This document shows positions 24,875-34,102 of a stretch of DNA of 64,000 nucleotides, piece by piece. The first letter of the stretch is position 1. Each line of letters starts with the position of its first letter. The notes beneath the pieces were generated by a model, which worked only from the letters and a program-made list of their open reading frames with translations, did not search any database and was not told the origin of the DNA. The translations under genes were made by a program, and so were the position numbers. Origin of the DNA: Ensifer adhaerens (GTDB lineage: Bacteria > Pseudomonadota > Alphaproteobacteria > Rhizobiales > Rhizobiaceae); assembly GCF_002940685.1 (NCBI RefSeq), contig NZ_PNFP01000012.1, forward strand, positions 62,001 to 126,000, given 5' to 3'.

Positions 24875-24896
24875 GGTGATTATACACATAATGACC
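24875..24896. promoter_or_regulatory. Palindrome in the AraC/GH4 divergent promoter
   Basis: GGTGATTAT-ACAC-ATAATGACC: the ATTAT/ATAAT arms are perfect, with GGT/ACC outside and one mismatched pair between. It lies about 30 bp upstream of the regulator start and includes TATACA, so it may overlap a promoter. A symmetric site is unusual for AraC proteins, so another regulator is possible. Confidence 0.5.
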
Positions 24897-25036
24897 GCCA
24901 ACAGCGCAACAGGCGGTGCTTTCGGCCCATAAGAAATGAGGGGCTTCGTCGAAGTTGCGCGCATAGGCGGCGACGAACCGTGAATTGATTTTACCCTTTG
25001 TCAGAGACGCATGCAGTTCATGAGGAGTGAAAGGGC

Positions 25037-26500
25037 ATGGCAACATTCAAGCTCGCCATCATCGGCGCCGGCAGCATCGGCTTCACCAAGAAGCTCTTCA
25101 CCGACATTGTCGCCGTGCCGGAACTGCGCGATATCGAGGTGGCGCTGACCGATCTCAGCGCCCGCAATCTGGAGATGATCAAGGCGATCCTCGACCGGAT
25201 CGTCGAGGTCAACCGCCTGCCGACGAAGGTGACGGCGACAACCGACCGGCTGAAGGCGCTCGAAGGTGCGCGCTACATCATCAGCTGCGTCCGTGTCGGC
25301 GGTCTCGAAGCCTACGCCGACGACATCCGCATCCCCTTGAAATACGGCGTCGACCAATGCGTCGGCGATACGATCTGCGCCGGCGGTATCCTCTACGGCC
25401 AGCGCAACATTCCCGTCATCCTCGACTTCTGCAAGGATATCCGCGCGGTCGCCGAACCGGGCGCCAAGTTCCTGAACTACGCCAACCCGATGGCGATGAA
25501 CACCTGGGCGGCGATCGAATACGGCAAGGTCGACACGGTCGGGCTTTGCCACGGCGTCCAGCACGGGGCTGAGCAGATCGCCGAAATCTTGCGAGCCGGC
25601 GAAGGCGAACTCGATTACGTCTGCTCCGGCATCAACCATCAGACCTGGTTCGTCGATGTCAGGTTCAAGGGCCGCAGGATCGGCAGGGACGAGCTGGTCG
25701 CCGCCTTCGAGGCGCATCCGGTGTTCTCGCAGCAGGAGAAGCTTCGGATCGACGTGTTGAAGCGCTTCGGCGTCTATTCGACCGAGAGCAATGGCCATCT
25801 CTCCGAATACCTGCCCTGGTACCGCAAGCGCCCGGAGGAAATCGGTCGCTGGATCGACATGTCGGACTGGATCCACGGCGAAACCGGCGGCTATCTGCGC
25901 CACTCGACCGAGACCCGGAACTGGTTCGAGACCGAGTTTCCGCAGTTCCTGGAGGCGGCCGGTCTGCCGCTCGACCACCACAAGCGCTCCAACGAGCACG
26001 CGAGCCATATCCTCGAGGCGCTGGAGACGGGCCGGGTCTATCGCGGCCACTTCAACGTCAAGAATTCCGGCGTCATCACCAACCTGCCGGCCGACGCCAT
26101 CATCGAATCCCCCGGTTTCGTCGACCGCTTCGGCATCAACATGGTCTCTGGCATCACGCTTCCGGAGGCCTGCGCCGCCACCTGCCTGTCGTCGATCAAC
26201 GTCCAGCGCATGTCGGTGCATGCGGCCGTCAGCGGCGATCTCGACCTTCTGAAACTGGCGATGCTGCACGACCCCTTGGTCGGGGCGATCTGCACGCCCG
26301 AGGAGGTCTGGCAGATGGTCGACGAAATGGTGGTCGCGCAAGCCCAATGGCTGCCGCAATACGCCCATGCGATCGATGCCGCCAAGGAGCGGCTGGCCCG
26401 CTCCACCGTCAAGACGCGCGAGTGGAACGGTGCGGCGCGGCGTCAGGTGCGCTCGCTCGACGAACTGCGCGCCGAACGGCAGGCCCGCGTAGCGGGCTGA
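25037..26500 (+). CDS. Glycoside hydrolase family 4 (alpha-galactosidase/alpha-glucosidase type)
   Basis: NAD- and metal-dependent glycosidase of 487 aa. The nucleotide site is FKLAIIGAGSIGFTKKLF; metal ligands are Cys171 in GLCHGVQH and His201 in GINHQTW; NYANPMAMNTWA and the DTICAGGILYG segment are family signatures. It is clearly diverged from the second GH4 protein of the locus (32616-33989), which is the closer match to MelA, so its substrate may be a different alpha-glycoside. It is the first gene of the transport operon and has a cytoplasmic location, fitting hydrolysis after uptake. Confidence 0.88.
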   Translation: MATFKLAIIGAGSIGFTKKLFTDIVAVPELRDIEVALTDLSARNLEMIKAILDRIVEVNRLPTKVTATTDRLKALEGARYIISCVRVGGLEAYADDIRIPLKYGVDQCVGDTICAGGILYGQRNIPVILDFCKDIRAVAEPGAKFLNYANPMAMNTWAAIEYGKVDTVGLCHGVQHGAEQIAEILRAGEGELDYVCSGINHQTWFVDVRFKGRRIGRDELVAAFEAHPVFSQQEKLRIDVLKRFGVYSTESNGHLSEYLPWYRKRPEEIGRWIDMSDWIHGETGGYLRHSTETRNWFETEFPQFLEAAGLPLDHHKRSNEHASHILEALETGRVYRGHFNVKNSGVITNLPADAIIESPGFVDRFGINMVSGITLPEACAATCLSSINVQRMSVHAAVSGDLDLLKLAMLHDPLVGAICTPEEVWQMVDEMVVAQAQWLPQYAHAIDAAKERLARSTVKTREWNGAARRQVRSLDELRAERQARVAG

Positions 26501-26614
26501 ACGATTGCAGCACGGTTCCGCGTGAGGAGACGCGGCCCCAAACTGCGACAACTGCAGACTTTCTAAGGAGGAGGCCGCGTTCCGGTGCGGCGACAAGAGG
26601 GAGAAACTGAGCCA

Positions 26615-28699
26615 ATGACCAGCCACACACTGACGAAAATGGCGAGCATGCTGCTCGTCGGCATCTCTGCCTTCGCGCTTCAAGCGGCGGCCTCCGATCC
26701 AACGGTCGTGCCCGAGCAGCCGCCGTTTCCGGCCCAGGGCAAGATCACCTATGTGCCGCGCGACTCGATCGCCGAGTTCAAGGCGCTGCCGGAATACAAG
26801 GAGCCCGCCTGGGTCACGGAGAAATACGTCAAGGCCGGCAAGCTGCCGCCGGTCGCCGAACGCCTGCCGAAGGAGCCGATGGTCTTCAAGACAGGCAACA
26901 TGCCCGACGGTGTCGGCGTCTATGGCGACACGCTGCGTCACGTGATCGGCGGGCGGCCCGAGGGCTGGAACTACTCGGCCGGCCAGAGCCAGGGCTGGGG
27001 CGGCATCGATATCGGCATGTCGGAATGCCTGACGCGCACCGCGCCGCTCTTCCAGGTGGAGGCAAACGACGTCGAGCCGCTGCCGAACCTTGCCAGGAGC
27101 TGGGACTGGTCGGCCGACGGCCACAAGCTGACGATGCATCTGGTCGAAGGCGCCAAGTGGTCCGACGGCGACCTCTTCGACGCCGACGACGTGATGTTTT
27201 ACTGGGACGACAATGTTCTCGACCCGAATGTATCCCCGCTCAACGGCGCGACACCCGAGACCTTCGGCGTCGGCACGACGCTGAAGAAAGTCGACCAGTA
27301 CACGGTGGAATGGACCTTCAAGGAGGCCTTCCCGCGCCAGCATCTCTATGCCATGGCCTACGGCACCTTCTGCCCCGGCCCGTCGCATATCCTGAAAACC
27401 AAGCATCCGAAATATGCCGGCACCACCTACGACCAGTACAAGAACGCCTTCCCGCCGGAATACATGAACATCCCGGTCATGGGTGCCTGGGTGCCGGTCG
27501 CCTATCGCCCTGACGATATCATCGTGCTGCGCCGCAACCCCTACTACTGGAAGGTGGACGAGGCCGGCAACCAGCTGCCCTACATCAACGAGCTTCACTA
27601 CAAGCTCTCGACCTGGGCCGACCGCGACGTGCAGGCGATTGCCGGTTCCGCCGATCTTTCCAACCTCGAGCAGCCGGAAAACTTCGTCGAATCGCTGAAG
27701 CGTGCCGCGCAGGACACGGCGCCGGCCCGCCTTGCCTTCGGCCCGCGCCTCATCGGCTACAATCTGCACATGAACTTCTCGGCCAATGGCTGGGGAGAGC
27801 CGGACGAGCGGGCCCAGGCGGTGCGCGAACTCAACCGCAACGAGGACTTCCGCAGGGCCGTCACCATGGCGGTCGATCGCAAGAAGCTCGGCGAAGCCCT
27901 GGTGAAGGGGCCGTTCACCGCGATCTATCCGGGCGGTCTTTCCTCCGGCACCAGCTTCTACGACCGCCAGTCGACCGTCTACTATCCCTTCGATCTCGAT
28001 GGCGCCAAGGGCCTGCTCGAGAAGGCTGGCCTGAAGGACACCGACGGCAACGGCTTCGTCAACTTCCCGGATGGCAAGGCCGGCGGCAAGGATGTCGAGA
28101 TCGTGCTTCTGATCGACAACAGCTATGCGACCGACCGCAACCTCGCCGAAGGCATCATCGGCCAGATGGAAAGGCTCGGGCTTCGTGTGGTGCTGAATTC
28201 GCTGGACGGCAAGCAGCGTGACGCGGCCAACTATGCCGGCCGTTTCGACTGGATGGTTCACCGCAACGGGCCGGAATACGCGTCGGTCGTGCAGAACACG
28301 CCGCAGCTCGGCGCCACGGGCCCGCGCACCAGCTGGCACCACCGTGCGCCTGAGGGCGGCGAGGTCGATCTGATGCCGTTCGAGAAGGAGCTTGTCGACA
28401 CCATCAACAAGTTCATCGCCAGCAACGACAATGCCGAACGCGTGGCGCTGATGAAACAGTACCAGACGATCGCGACGACGAACCTCGATACGATCGGTCT
28501 TACCGAATATCCGGGGGCGCTGATCATCAATAAGCGCTTCGCCAACGTGCCGACCGGTGCGCCGATCTTCATGTTCAACTGGGCGGAGGACACGATCATG
28601 CGCGAGCGCCTGTTCGTTCCCGCCGACAAACAGGGTGACTTCGAGCTCTTTGCCGAGCAGCTCCCGGGCAAGCCCGGCGAGAAGAGCCTCAGCAACTGA
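26615..28699 (+). CDS. agpA: Periplasmic alpha-galactoside binding protein (oligopeptide-binding-protein-like)
   Basis: Large solute-binding protein of family 5, 694 aa, with a signal peptide (hydrophobic core MLLVGISAFALQAAA). The OppA-like core is recognisable: LARSWDWSADGHKLTMHLVEGAKWSDGDLFDADDVMFYW, PYINELHYKL, and NEDFRRAVTMAVDRKKLGEALVKGPF. Oligopeptide-type binding proteins with a GH4 enzyme and AraC regulator match the agp system of Sinorhizobium for melibiose and raffinose sugars. The ATG at 26615 is chosen over an upstream codon at 26585 because it gives a compact signal peptide. A hairpin separates it from the permeases. Confidence 0.87.
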   Translation: MTSHTLTKMASMLLVGISAFALQAAASDPTVVPEQPPFPAQGKITYVPRDSIAEFKALPEYKEPAWVTEKYVKAGKLPPVAERLPKEPMVFKTGNMPDGVGVYGDTLRHVIGGRPEGWNYSAGQSQGWGGIDIGMSECLTRTAPLFQVEANDVEPLPNLARSWDWSADGHKLTMHLVEGAKWSDGDLFDADDVMFYWDDNVLDPNVSPLNGATPETFGVGTTLKKVDQYTVEWTFKEAFPRQHLYAMAYGTFCPGPSHILKTKHPKYAGTTYDQYKNAFPPEYMNIPVMGAWVPVAYRPDDIIVLRRNPYYWKVDEAGNQLPYINELHYKLSTWADRDVQAIAGSADLSNLEQPENFVESLKRAAQDTAPARLAFGPRLIGYNLHMNFSANGWGEPDERAQAVRELNRNEDFRRAVTMAVDRKKLGEALVKGPFTAIYPGGLSSGTSFYDRQSTVYYPFDLDGAKGLLEKAGLKDTDGNGFVNFPDGKAGGKDVEIVLLIDNSYATDRNLAEGIIGQMERLGLRVVLNSLDGKQRDAANYAGRFDWMVHRNGPEYASVVQNTPQLGATGPRTSWHHRAPEGGEVDLMPFEKELVDTINKFIASNDNAERVALMKQYQTIATTNLDTIGLTEYPGALIINKRFANVPTGAPIFMFNWAEDTIMRERLFVPADKQGDFELFAEQLPGKPGEKSLSN

Positions 28700-28705
28700 T
28701 CGAAG

Positions 28706-28738
28706 GCCGCTCCTCCGGCGGATCGCTGGAGGGGCGGC
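28706..28738. other. Intercistronic hairpin after the alpha-galactoside binding-protein gene
   Basis: GCCGCTCCTCC (28706-28716) pairs with GGAGGGGCGGC (28728-28738) with one G-U pair, 11-nt loop. It begins 7 bp after the agpA stop and ends 30 bp before the permease start. No T-run, so an mRNA-stability or attenuation element is likely. Confidence 0.65.
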
Positions 28739-28768
28739 ATCCCAACCCAACCGACAGAAGGAAACGGC

Positions 28769-29779
28769 ATGTTCAGGTTTCTGCTTGTCCGCATCGCCTC
28801 TGCCATTCCGGTATTGCTTGTCTTGAGCGTGGCGACCTTTGCCATCATCCAGGCCCCGCCCGGAGATTACAGCGACTATATCCGCTCGCAGCTGATCAAC
28901 CAGGGCGGTGCCTCCTACGAGGAAGCCGAAGCCCAGGCGCAGGCCTATCGCAAGGAACATGGGCTCGATCGGCCGATGGCGGTGCAATACGTCAACTGGA
29001 TGACCGGCATCCTGACGCGCGGCGATTTCGGCCACAGCCTCTACTACAACAAGCCGGTTGCCGACGTCGTCGGCGAGCGCCTGCCGCGAACGCTGGCGCT
29101 GGCGCTGGTCTGCCATATCCTCGCGTCGCTGATCGGTATTTCCTTCGGCATCATTGCTGCGACACGGCAATATTCCTGGATCGACAGCCTGCTGTCGACG
29201 GTCGCCTTCCTCGGCATGACGGTGCCGCGCTTCCTGATGGCGCTGATCATCGTCTACATCCTCGTCTTCCACTTCAATGTCAGCGAAATCAACAGCTTCC
29301 ACTCGGCCCGCTACGGCGGCGCGCCCTGGTCGTGGGACAAGTTCGTCGACCTCGTCAAGCATGTCTGGCCGGTCGTGGCGATCGCCACCTTCGGCGGGCT
29401 CGCCTACAATATGCGGGTGATGCGCGGCAATCTCCTGGACACGCTGAACGCGCAATATGTCGAGACGGCACGCGCCAAGGGCTTGAGCGAAGGTGCGGTG
29501 GTCATGCGCCACGCGGTACCGAACGCGCTGCATCCGCTGATCATGTATCAGGGCGTGGTGCTTCCCTACATGCTGACCGGCGAGATCGAAACCGCGATCA
29601 TCTTCGCGCTGCCGACCGTCGGTCCCGCCATCGTCGGCTCCATGTGGGTGGGCGACGTCTATGTCACCGCCACCTTCATGCTGGTGCTGTCGGCGACGCT
29701 GATCGTCGGCAACATTATCGCCGACATGCTGCTGGCCGCGCTCGATCCACGTGTGCGTCTCGGAGGAGCCCCGGCATGA
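28769..29779 (+). CDS. Oligopeptide-type ABC permease (OppB-like), alpha-galactoside uptake
   Basis: Inner-membrane permease, 336 aa. The N-terminal helix is FLLVRIASAIPVLLVLSVATFAII; the ATPase-contact loop is YVETARAKGLSEGAVVMRHAVPNALHPL; the protein ends in membrane helices. AAGGAAAC precedes the ATG. A 30-residue periplasmic insert (SEINSFHSARYGGAPWSWDKF) suits this large-substrate subgroup. It overlaps the next permease by 4 bp. Confidence 0.93.
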   Translation: MFRFLLVRIASAIPVLLVLSVATFAIIQAPPGDYSDYIRSQLINQGGASYEEAEAQAQAYRKEHGLDRPMAVQYVNWMTGILTRGDFGHSLYYNKPVADVVGERLPRTLALALVCHILASLIGISFGIIAATRQYSWIDSLLSTVAFLGMTVPRFLMALIIVYILVFHFNVSEINSFHSARYGGAPWSWDKFVDLVKHVWPVVAIATFGGLAYNMRVMRGNLLDTLNAQYVETARAKGLSEGAVVMRHAVPNALHPLIMYQGVVLPYMLTGEIETAIIFALPTVGPAIVGSMWVGDVYVTATFMLVLSATLIVGNIIADMLLAALDPRVRLGGAPA

Positions 29780-30903
29780 CGATGGAGATGCAAACCACCC
29801 TCCCGCTCGCTGTCGAACCCAAGAACGAGCAGCACAACGAAAGCTATTCCGCGCTCGTCTGGCGCCGGCTGAAACGCTCCTGGACCGGCATGCTCGGGCT
29901 CGTTCTCGTCGGCCTCCTGATCTTCATGGCTGTTTTTGCCGACTTCCTGTCGCCGGTCGATCCGAAGGCGACCGGTGTCGCCTTCGCGCCGCCGCAGGCG
30001 ATCAGCTTTGCCGACAAGGACGGCAATTTCGTCTTCTCGCCGCGCAGCTACCCCTTGAGCGAAGGTACGGAGCTGGATCCGATCACCTTCCAGCCGATCA
30101 TCGGCCCGGACTATGACAACCCGCAGATCCTCGGCTTCTTCGTCAAGGGCGCGCCCTACAGGCTCTTCGGGCTGATCCCGGCCGAGCGGCATTTCTTCGG
30201 CGCGGTCGATGGCTCGCCGGTGCATCTGCTCGGCACCGACAAGTTCGGCCGCGACGTGCTCTCGCGCATCTTCGTCGGATCGCGCATCTCGCTGATGATT
30301 GCGCTGATCGTCGTCTCGATCGTCACCGTGGTCGGCACCACCGTCGGCATGGCGTCGGGTTATTTCGGCGGCCGCTTCGATGTCTGGACCCAGCGCTTCG
30401 TGGAACTGGTGCTCGCCTTCCCGCAGCTGCCGCTTTACCTGGCGCTGACCTCGCTGATCCCGGTGACGGCGCCGACCAACGTCTTCCTCGCCTTTGTCAT
30501 CATCGTCATGTCGGCGCTCGGCTGGGCGCAGATGTCGCGCGAGGTGCGCGGCAAGACCTTAGCGCTCGCCCGCATCGACTATGTGCGCGCGGCGATCGCT
30601 GTCGGCGCCAGCGACCGGCGCATCATCTTCCAGCACATCCTGCCGAACGTGATGAGCCATGTGATCGTCGCCGTCACGCTGTCGATCCCGCAGGTGGTGC
30701 TCTTGGAATCCTTCCTCGGGTTCCTGGGCTTCGCCGTCAAGCCGCCGCTCATCTCCTGGGGGCTGATGCTGCAGGACACGTCAACCTATTCCGTCATCGG
30801 GTCCTATCCCTGGATCCTCTCGCCCGTCGCCTTCGTGCTGGTCACCGTCTTCGCCTTCAATGCCCTTGGCGACGGCCTGCGCGACGCCATCGATCCCTAT
30901 TGA
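29776..30903 (+). CDS. Oligopeptide-type ABC permease (OppC-like), alpha-galactoside uptake
   Basis: Partner permease, 375 aa, with the first helix at about residues 38-60 and a long periplasmic segment of some 110 residues before LLGTDKFGRDVLSRIFVGSR, the OppC hallmark. The contact loop is YVRAAIAVGASDRRIIFQHILPN. The reading frame is open far upstream inside the previous gene; the ATG at 29776 is selected because it overlaps that gene's stop by 4 bp and follows CGGAGGAGCC. Confidence 0.92.
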   Translation: MTMEMQTTLPLAVEPKNEQHNESYSALVWRRLKRSWTGMLGLVLVGLLIFMAVFADFLSPVDPKATGVAFAPPQAISFADKDGNFVFSPRSYPLSEGTELDPITFQPIIGPDYDNPQILGFFVKGAPYRLFGLIPAERHFFGAVDGSPVHLLGTDKFGRDVLSRIFVGSRISLMIALIVVSIVTVVGTTVGMASGYFGGRFDVWTQRFVELVLAFPQLPLYLALTSLIPVTAPTNVFLAFVIIVMSALGWAQMSREVRGKTLALARIDYVRAAIAVGASDRRIIFQHILPNVMSHVIVAVTLSIPQVVLLESFLGFLGFAVKPPLISWGLMLQDTSTYSVIGSYPWILSPVAFVLVTVFAFNALGDGLRDAIDPY

Positions 30904-30915
30904 GGAGGACGCATC

Positions 30916-32592
30916 ATGACAGAGACACTCGACGTCCTCACGGCCGCTCCGCCCGAGCGCAGGGACCTTGCCGAACGGGATGGCCGACGGCCAATCATCG
31001 ACGCGCGCAATGTCGCCGTTCGCTTCAAGGTCGAGCACGGCACGGTGGAGGCGGTGAAGGACGTGTCCTTCCAGCTCTACCGCGGCGAAACCATCGCCAT
31101 CGTCGGCGAGTCCGGCTCGGGCAAATCGGTGACGGCGCGCAGTGTCATGGGGCTTCTGTCGAAGCGTGCCACGGTCGCTGCGCAATCGCGCATCGAGTAC
31201 GAAGGCAAGGACGTGCTCAAGTTCTCTCCGCGCGAACGCCGTGCCTTGCGCGGCAACCGGCTGGCGATGATCTTCCAGGAACCGATGAGTTCGCTGAACC
31301 CGGTCTATACGATCGGGTCGCAGATCATCGAAGCGATCCGGGCGCATCGCAGGATGAGCCGCCGTGCGGCAACCGAGCGGGCGCTGGAACTGCTGCGCCA
31401 CGTGAAGATCCCCGATCCGGAGCTTCGCATCAACCAGTATCCGCACCAGCTCTCCGGCGGCCAGCGTCAGCGGGTGATGATCGCCATGGCGCTTGCCAAC
31501 GACCCGGATGTGCTGATCGCCGACGAGCCGACGACGGCGCTCGACGTCACTGTGCAGGCGCAGATCCTCAACATCATCCGCGACCTGCAGCGTGAGCTTG
31601 GCATGGCGGTGATCCTGATCACCCACGACCTGACGGTGGTGCGCCAGTTCTCCGACTATGTCTATGTCATGCAGTATGGCGAGGTGAAGGAGCACAACAC
31701 GACGGCGGCGCTGTTCGCCAATCCGCTTCACGCCTACACGAAACGGCTGCTGTCGTCCGAGCCTTCCGGCGCCGCCAAACCGCTGCCGGATAACGCTCCG
31801 ATCATGCTCGACGGGCGGGATGTGAAGGTCTCCTTCATGCTGAAGAAGGGTGGCCTGTTCCGGTCCGAGTTTTCCGAACTCGTTGCGGTCGACAGGCTCA
31901 GCCTGAACCTGCGCAAGCACGAGACGCTGGGGCTGGTCGGCGAGTCCGGCTCGGGCAAGACGACCTTCGGGCAGGCACTGATCCGCCTGCTCAACGCCGA
32001 TGGCGGCGAGATCTACTTCGACGGTATCCCGATCCATGACAAGGACCGGACGGCCATGCGGCCTCTGCGCTCGCGCATCCAGATTGTCTTCCAGGACCCC
32101 TTCGCCTCGCTCAATCCGCGCATGTCGATCGGCCAGATCATCGAGGAGGGGCTGGTCGTCAATGGTATCGGCGAGACCCGCAAGGAGCGGCTCGACCGGG
32201 TGGTGGACGCGCTTGTCGCCGCCGGCATGCCCGGCAACATCCTGTCGCGTTTTCCGCATGAATTTTCCGGCGGTCAGCGCCAGCGTATCGCCATTGCCCG
32301 GGCGATCGCGCTCGAGCCGGAATTCATCCTGCTCGACGAGCCGACGTCGGCGCTCGATCTATCGGTCCAGGCCCAGATCATCGAACTCCTGCGCAAGCTG
32401 CAGGACGAGCGGGGGCTCAGTTATCTCTTCATCTCCCATGACCTCAAGGTCGTGCGCGCGCTCTGCCACCGGGTGGTGGTGATGCAGCACGGCAAAATCG
32501 TTGAGGAGGGGCCGGTGAGCGAAATCCTTTCCAATCCCAAGACCGCCTACACCGAAAGGCTCGTACGGGCCGCCTTCGATGTGGCAGCATGA
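30916..32592 (+). CDS. Dual-domain ABC ATPase (OppD-OppF fusion type)
   Basis: ATPase of 558 aa with two complete nucleotide-binding domains in tandem. The first has [37 protein letters not shown] and ITHD; the second has [38 protein letters not shown] and ISHD. One chain therefore replaces separate OppD and OppF subunits, as in GsiA-like transporters. It follows the OppC-like permease by 12 bp and ends in a 4-bp overlap with an in-frame ATG upstream of melA. Confidence 0.95.
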   Translation: MTETLDVLTAAPPERRDLAERDGRRPIIDARNVAVRFKVEHGTVEAVKDVSFQLYRGETIAIVGESGSGKSVTARSVMGLLSKRATVAAQSRIEYEGKDVLKFSPRERRALRGNRLAMIFQEPMSSLNPVYTIGSQIIEAIRAHRRMSRRAATERALELLRHVKIPDPELRINQYPHQLSGGQRQRVMIAMALANDPDVLIADEPTTALDVTVQAQILNIIRDLQRELGMAVILITHDLTVVRQFSDYVYVMQYGEVKEHNTTAALFANPLHAYTKRLLSSEPSGAAKPLPDNAPIMLDGRDVKVSFMLKKGGLFRSEFSELVAVDRLSLNLRKHETLGLVGESGSGKTTFGQALIRLLNADGGEIYFDGIPIHDKDRTAMRPLRSRIQIVFQDPFASLNPRMSIGQIIEEGLVVNGIGETRKERLDRVVDALVAAGMPGNILSRFPHEFSGGQRQRIAIARAIALEPEFILLDEPTSALDLSVQAQIIELLRKLQDERGLSYLFISHDLKVVRALCHRVVVMQHGKIVEEGPVSEILSNPKTAYTERLVRAAFDVAA

Positions 32593-32615
32593 CCGCTAGA
32601 ACTGAGAGGCAATCC

Positions 32616-33989
32616 ATGACCAGACAACCCAAGATCACCTTCATCGGCGCCGGCTCCACCGTCTTCATGAAGAACATCATCGGCGACGTTTTGCAGCGGC
32701 CGTCGCTGTCATCAGCGACGATCGCGCTGATGGACGTCAACCCCGAGCGCCTCGCAGAAAGCGAGATCGTCGCCGGCAAGCTGGTGCGCACGCTCGGCGT
32801 CAAGGCGAAGGTCGAGACCCATTCCAACCAGAAGAAGGCGCTGGAAGGGGCCGATTTCGTCGTCGTCGCCTTCCAGATCGGCGGCTACGAGCCCTGCACG
32901 GTGACCGACTTCGAGGTGCCGAAGAAGTATGGCCTGCGCCAGACGATTGCCGATACACTCGGTGTCGGCGGCATCATGCGTGGACTTCGCACCGTGCCGC
33001 ATCTCTGGAAGATCTGCGCGGACATGCTCGAGGTCTGCCCCAACGCGATCCTCTTGCAATACGTCAACCCGATGGCGATCAACACGTGGGCGATCTCCGA
33101 AAAATTCCCGACGATCCGCCAGGTCGGCCTTTGCCATTCGGTCCAGGGAACGGCCTTCGAGCTTGCGCGCGACCTCGATATTCCGGTGTCGGAAATCCGC
33201 TACCGCGCCGCCGGCATCAACCACATGGCCTTCTACCTGACCTTCGAGCACAAACAGGCGGACGGCAGCTTCCGCAACCTCTATCCGGATCTGGTGCGCG
33301 GCTACCGCGAGGGCCGTTTCCCCAAGCCCAGCCACTGGAACCCGCGCTGCCCCAACAAGGTGCGCTACGAGATGCTGACGCGGCTCGGCTATTTCGTCAC
33401 CGAGAGCTCGGAGCATTTCGCCGAGTACACGCCCTATTTCATCAAGGACGGCCGGCCCGACCTGATCGAGAAGTTCGGCATCCCGCTCGACGAATATCCG
33501 AAGCGCTGCGTCGAGCAGATCGAGCGCTGGAAGGGGCAGGCCGCCGCCTTCAAGGAGGCCGAGAAGATCGAGGTGGCTGAGAGCCACGAATACGCCTCCT
33601 CGATCATGAACTCGGTCTGGACCGGCGAGCCGTCGGTGATCTACGGCAATCTCCGCAACAACGGTTGCATCACTTCGCTGCCCGAGAACTGCGCCGCCGA
33701 AGTGCCCTGCCTGGTCGACGCCTCCGGAATCCAGCCGACCTTCATCGGCGCCCTGCCGCCGCAACTGACGGCGCTGATCCGCACCAACATCAACGTTCAG
33801 GAACTGACGGTTCAGGCGCTTGTGACCGAAAACCGCGAGCATCTCTATCACGCGGCGATGATGGATCCGCACACGGCGGCCGAGCTCGACCTCGACCAGA
33901 TCTGGTCGCTCGTCGACGACCTGCTGATTGCCCATCGCGACTGGATCCCGGAATGGGCGCGCGTCTCGAAAAAGGTCCAGGCAGCCTGA
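32616..33989 (+). CDS. melA: Alpha-galactosidase MelA (GH4)
   Basis: NAD- and Mn-dependent alpha-galactosidase, 457 aa. It follows enterobacterial MelA closely (KITFIGAGSTVFMKNIIGDV; DFVVVAFQIGGYEPCTVTDFEV; IADTLGVGGIMR; YVNPMAINTWA). Metal ligands are Cys173 in GLCHSVQG and His203 in GINHMAF. The start at 32616 follows GAGAGGC; an ATG at 32589 overlaps the ATPase stop and would add nine residues. It is the last gene of the transport operon, so imported melibiose-type sugars are cleaved in the cytoplasm. Confidence 0.93.
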   Translation: MTRQPKITFIGAGSTVFMKNIIGDVLQRPSLSSATIALMDVNPERLAESEIVAGKLVRTLGVKAKVETHSNQKKALEGADFVVVAFQIGGYEPCTVTDFEVPKKYGLRQTIADTLGVGGIMRGLRTVPHLWKICADMLEVCPNAILLQYVNPMAINTWAISEKFPTIRQVGLCHSVQGTAFELARDLDIPVSEIRYRAAGINHMAFYLTFEHKQADGSFRNLYPDLVRGYREGRFPKPSHWNPRCPNKVRYEMLTRLGYFVTESSEHFAEYTPYFIKDGRPDLIEKFGIPLDEYPKRCVEQIERWKGQAAAFKEAEKIEVAESHEYASSIMNSVWTGEPSVIYGNLRNNGCITSLPENCAAEVPCLVDASGIQPTFIGALPPQLTALIRTNINVQELTVQALVTENREHLYHAAMMDPHTAAELDLDQIWSLVDDLLIAHRDWIPEWARVSKKVQAA

Positions 33990-34016
33990 CACTTTCTCCC
34001 GGTCAGGCCGCCGTCG

Positions 34017-34094
34017 AGCCCCGGAACCTCGTGTCTTCTTCCCCCTGTCCTAGCCGATTTAAGGGGAAGCAAGGCAGCGGAAGGTTCCGGGGCT
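34017..34094. repeat. Nested inverted repeat between convergent melA and kinase genes
   Basis: Outer 13-bp perfect arms AGCCCCGGAACCT (34017-34029) and AGGTTCCGGGGCT (34082-34094) enclose inner arms CTTCCCC (about 34037-34043) and GGGGAAG (34062-34068). The 112-bp gap holds no gene. It may act as a terminator for both directions or be a RIME-like palindromic repeat. Confidence 0.75.
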
Positions 34095-34102
34095 TGTTCT
34101 TC

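Noticed and set aside
25001-29533. A 1510-codon open frame on the minus strand opposite the GH4, agpA and permease genes
   Set aside because: It spans three well-supported plus-strand genes, is rich in Arg, His, Asp and Gly, shows no domain, and is a typical antisense frame of high-GC codon usage.
34017-34094. Considered as a CRISPR repeat or insertion-sequence end
   Set aside because: There is only one inverted pair, no direct repeats with spacers, no transposase and no target-site duplication.
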